Below are positions 6,439-7,949 of a stretch of DNA of 7,949 nucleotides, in pieces. The stretch is from Alphaproteobacteria bacterium (GTDB taxonomy: Bacteria; Pseudomonadota; Alphaproteobacteria; Sphingomonadales; Sphingomonadaceae). The position numbers and the translations under genes were made by a program. The stretch covers positions 1 through 7,949 of the forward strand of contig JADCGM010000329.1 of NCBI GenBank assembly GCA_020249025.1, given 5' to 3'. The notes beneath the pieces are model-generated. The model ran no database searches. It was not told the DNA's origin and saw only the letters and a list, made by a program, of their open reading frames with translations. Each line of letters opens with the position of its first letter. Position 1 is the first letter of the stretch.

Positions 6439-6891
6439 ATGTCCAAGGAGAATTTCGTCAGCACGGCCGATCTGCTCGCGCAGTCGACCCCCACCCCCGC
6501 CCCGTCGCTGCCGGGCGCCAAGACCGAGGCGCCCAAGCTCGCCGACGCCAGCGACTTCGAGATCCACGGCGGGGTCTATGCGGTGCTGATCGGCAGTCTC
6601 GCCGGCTTCCTTGGCATCTACGCCATCGCCTTCGCGCGCGACGCAACCATGGGCATCATCATGGCGATCTGCGGTTTGAGCCTCGCCGCCTTCTTCGGCC
6701 TGTCGGGCGTGGTCGGCAACCTCAAGCCCAACGCCCCGGCGCGCCAGAGCTTTTCCGACTACATGCGCCGCGGCGTGATGACCGGCAGCGGCCACCTCTC
6801 GGGCGGCGGCGCCACCGCGCAGATCGTGACCCTGCCGCTGCTCCTCGTCGGCTTCGCGGTGTTCGTGCTGGTGTATACGGCTGGGCTCTGA
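6439..6891 (+). CDS. Small membrane protein of unknown function, three predicted TM helices
   Basis: I do not recognise this family. The 150-residue product has a hydrophilic, Pro/Ala-rich N-terminal tail (1-43). Three hydrophobic segments follow: about 45-66 (GVYAVLIGSLAGFLGIYAIA), 72-93 (GIIMAICGLSLAAFFGLSGV) and 128-149 (IVTLPLLLVGFAVFVLVYTA). A polar, Gly/Ser-containing loop of about 35 residues (94-127, including SFSDYMRRG and SGHLSGGGATA) separates the second and third. There is no signal peptide and no catalytic motif, so it is probably an inner-membrane protein. A good SD fixes the start. It lies 90 bp downstream of the GST pair on the same strand and could be read from that promoter, although the gap allows its own. 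Codon use looks native to the genome. It ends seven bases before the inverted-repeat element at 6899. Confidence 0.85.
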   Translation: MSKENFVSTADLLAQSTPTPAPSLPGAKTEAPKLADASDFEIHGGVYAVLIGSLAGFLGIYAIAFARDATMGIIMAICGLSLAAFFGLSGVVGNLKPNAPARQSFSDYMRRGVMTGSGHLSGGGATAQIVTLPLLLVGFAVFVLVYTAGL

Positions 6892-6898
6892 CCTGATC

Positions 6899-7000
6899 CC
6901 CTCCCCCGAACCGGGGGAGGGTCAGGGTGGGGGTGTCTCAGGACAAGGCGCCACATTCGGGAAGCCCCCCACCCCATCCCTCCCCCGGTTCGGGGGAGGG
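6899..7000. repeat. Second composite inverted-repeat element with mirrored hairpins and G-quadruplex motifs, at a convergent junction
   Basis: The terminal 23-bp units 6899-6921 and 6978-7000 are perfect reverse complements of each other. Each folds alone as CCCTCCCCCG/CGGGGGAGGG, a 10-bp stem with a 3-nt loop (AAC on the left, GTT on the right). Plus-strand G-tracts at 6913-6917, 6919-6921, 6925-6927 and 6929-6933 (loops A, TCA, T) make a quadruplex motif. C-tracts at 6965-6970, 6972-6975, 6978-6980 and 6982-6986 (loops A, AT, T) make the mirrored one on the minus strand. The first two G-tracts are the hairpin's 3' arm, so hairpin and quadruplex exclude each other. The element occupies nearly all the space between the stops of the membrane-protein gene (6891) and the MBL gene (7012). 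There is no U-tract after either hairpin. Termination is plausible but not shown. Confidence 0.85.
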
Positions 7001-7011
7001 GGTCACGCGCC

Positions 7012-7949
7012 CTAAACCCTCACGAACCGGTCCGCGCCGCCGTCCGCCGTCCGCTCGACCCGCCCATGCGCTTCCAGCCAGTGCAGGTGCGCCAGCGCCT
7101 CGCCGGTCGCCATCTGGATCTCGCCCTCGCCGATCGCACGACCGAACAGCGTCTTGAAGCTGTCATGGGCGGTGCGCGGCTCGGTGCAGAATTCCTCCAG
7201 CGCATCGAGCTTGCGCAGATGGTCGCCGCGAAGCTGGTCGAGCCGCACATGGAGCCGTGTGAACGGCTCGTTGTGCGCCGGCATCACCGTCAGCCCGGGA
7301 TCGAGCGTCGCCAGCTTGTCGATGCTGTCGAGCCAGTCCTTCAACGGGTTGGCGCGCGGCTCGGTGGGATAGACCGACACGTTCGAGGTGATCCGCGGCA
7401 GCACCTGATCGCCCGAGATCATCAGCCGGTCGGAATCGCAGACGAGACAGACATGCTCGGGCGAATGGCCGCTGCCGCCGACGACGCGCCACGCGCGCCC
7501 GCCGATGCGCAGCACATCGCCCTCGCGCAGCCGCTGGAAGCCGATCGGCAGATCCGCGACGACCATGTTGAACCGCCCCCAGCCGCTCGCCCGGAAGCGC
7601 TCGACCGCATCCGCCGGCCAGCCGGCGCGGGCGTAGAAATCGACCGCATCCTCAGGCGGCGCATCGCGCACGTCGAGCATCAGCGTCCGCGCCAGCAGAT
7701 ATTCGGCGCGCGCGATCTCCAGCGGCACCCCGCCCTTGCGGCACAGCCAGCCGGCCAGCCCGAGGTGGTCCGGGTGATAGTGCGTAACGATCACGCGCGT
7801 CAGCGGACGCCCGGCAAGCGGCCCCGCCATCAGCGCGCGCCACAGGTCCTTGCACGGCTTGGCGTTCAATCCGGTGTCGACGATCGCCCAGCCGTTGCCG
7901 TCGTCGAGCACCCAGAGATTGATGTGATCGAGGCTGAACGGCAGCGGCA
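7012..7949 (-). CDS. Metallo-beta-lactamase-fold hydrolase with C-terminal winged-helix region; 5' end cut by window edge
   Basis: 311 complete residues are visible, and the frame runs off the right edge. The leading residues PLPFSLDHINLWVLDDGNGW are in frame and match the usual N-terminal strand of this family, so the GTG at 7911 is not the start. Counting from the first visible residue, metal ligands are THYHPDH at 55-61 (H56, H58, D60, H61), GGSGHSPEH with H161, SGDQVLP with D180 and MPAHNEP with H225: a complete set for a dinuclear (usually zinc) site, so it should be active. The C-terminal part (about 240-311, including TGEALAHLHWLEAHGRVER) resembles the winged-helix domain that follows the MBL domain in LACTB2-like proteins. 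It is probably a cytosolic hydrolase of a thioester, ester or phosphodiester; the substrate is unknown. It converges on the membrane-protein gene with the 6899-7000 repeat between. Confidence 0.93.
   Translation of the reverse strand, partial: PLPFSLDHINLWVLDDGNGWAIVDTGLNAKPCKDLWRALMAGPLAGRPLTRVIVTHYHPDHLGLAGWLCRKGGVPLEIARAEYLLARTLMLDVRDAPPEDAVDFYARAGWPADAVERFRASGWGRFNMVVADLPIGFQRLREGDVLRIGGRAWRVVGGSGHSPEHVCLVCDSDRLMISGDQVLPRITSNVSVYPTEPRANPLKDWLDSIDKLATLDPGLTVMPAHNEPFTRLHVRLDQLRGDHLRKLDALEEFCTEPRTAHDSFKTLFGRAIGEGEIQMATGEALAHLHWLEAHGRVERTADGGADRFVRV

Noticed and set aside
6899..7000. Standard intrinsic (rho-independent) terminators at the convergent junctions
   Set aside because: The stems are strong, but no run of U follows them in either direction here or at 2358-2495, so only a repeat or structured element is claimed.
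7909..7911. GTG as the start of the MBL hydrolase
   Set aside because: Family-like sequence continues in frame upstream to the window edge, so this is an internal valine.
1..7949. CRISPR arrays, tRNA genes, insertion sequences
   Set aside because: No regularly spaced direct repeats, cloverleaf-like sequence or transposase motif was seen on either strand.

Overview
The window is GC-rich DNA from an alphaproteobacterium, most likely a member of the Sphingomonadales. This placement is inferred from codon bias, the kind of dispersed repeats present, and gene content; no rRNA or other marker gene is present to confirm it. Coding density is high. I count nine protein-coding genes, two of them cut by the window edges. 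I see no tRNA, rRNA, CRISPR array, transposase or prophage gene.

Layout from left to right. (1) A truncated, secreted alpha/beta-hydrolase on the minus strand with a small four-cysteine module ahead of the catalytic domain. (2) On the plus strand, purA (adenylosuccinate synthetase, TTG start) with a DUF952 gene overlapping its stop codon by one base. (3) A 138-bp inverted-repeat element at the convergent junction with purT. (4) On the minus strand, dinB (DNA polymerase IV) and then purT (formate-dependent GAR transformylase), separated by a 110-bp REP doublet (REPIN-like) with GAAA-loop hairpins. (5) A 158-bp divergent region with a candidate dinB promoter and a one-mismatch match to the alphaproteobacterial LexA box. 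(6) Two glutathione S-transferase-fold genes on the plus strand, overlapping by ATGA. (7) A small three-helix membrane protein of unknown function. (8) A second GC-rich inverted-repeat element at the next convergent junction. (9) A truncated metallo-beta-lactamase-fold hydrolase on the minus strand.

Functionally this is mostly ordinary chromosome. PurA commits IMP to AMP synthesis, and PurT performs the third step of IMP synthesis using formate. DinB is translesion polymerase, and the GST-like proteins and MBL hydrolase suggest thiol or small-molecule metabolism with unknown substrates. No clear new multi-gene defence or biosynthetic system is visible. The most unusual structure is non-coding. 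Both convergent gene junctions carry an element of the same design: a short perfect hairpin whose 3' arm also begins a four-tract G-quadruplex motif, mirrored on the other strand, so each converging transcript would end in its own hairpin/quadruplex choice. Neither element has a U-tract, so they are not textbook intrinsic terminators. No gene-free stretch exceeds 300 bases.
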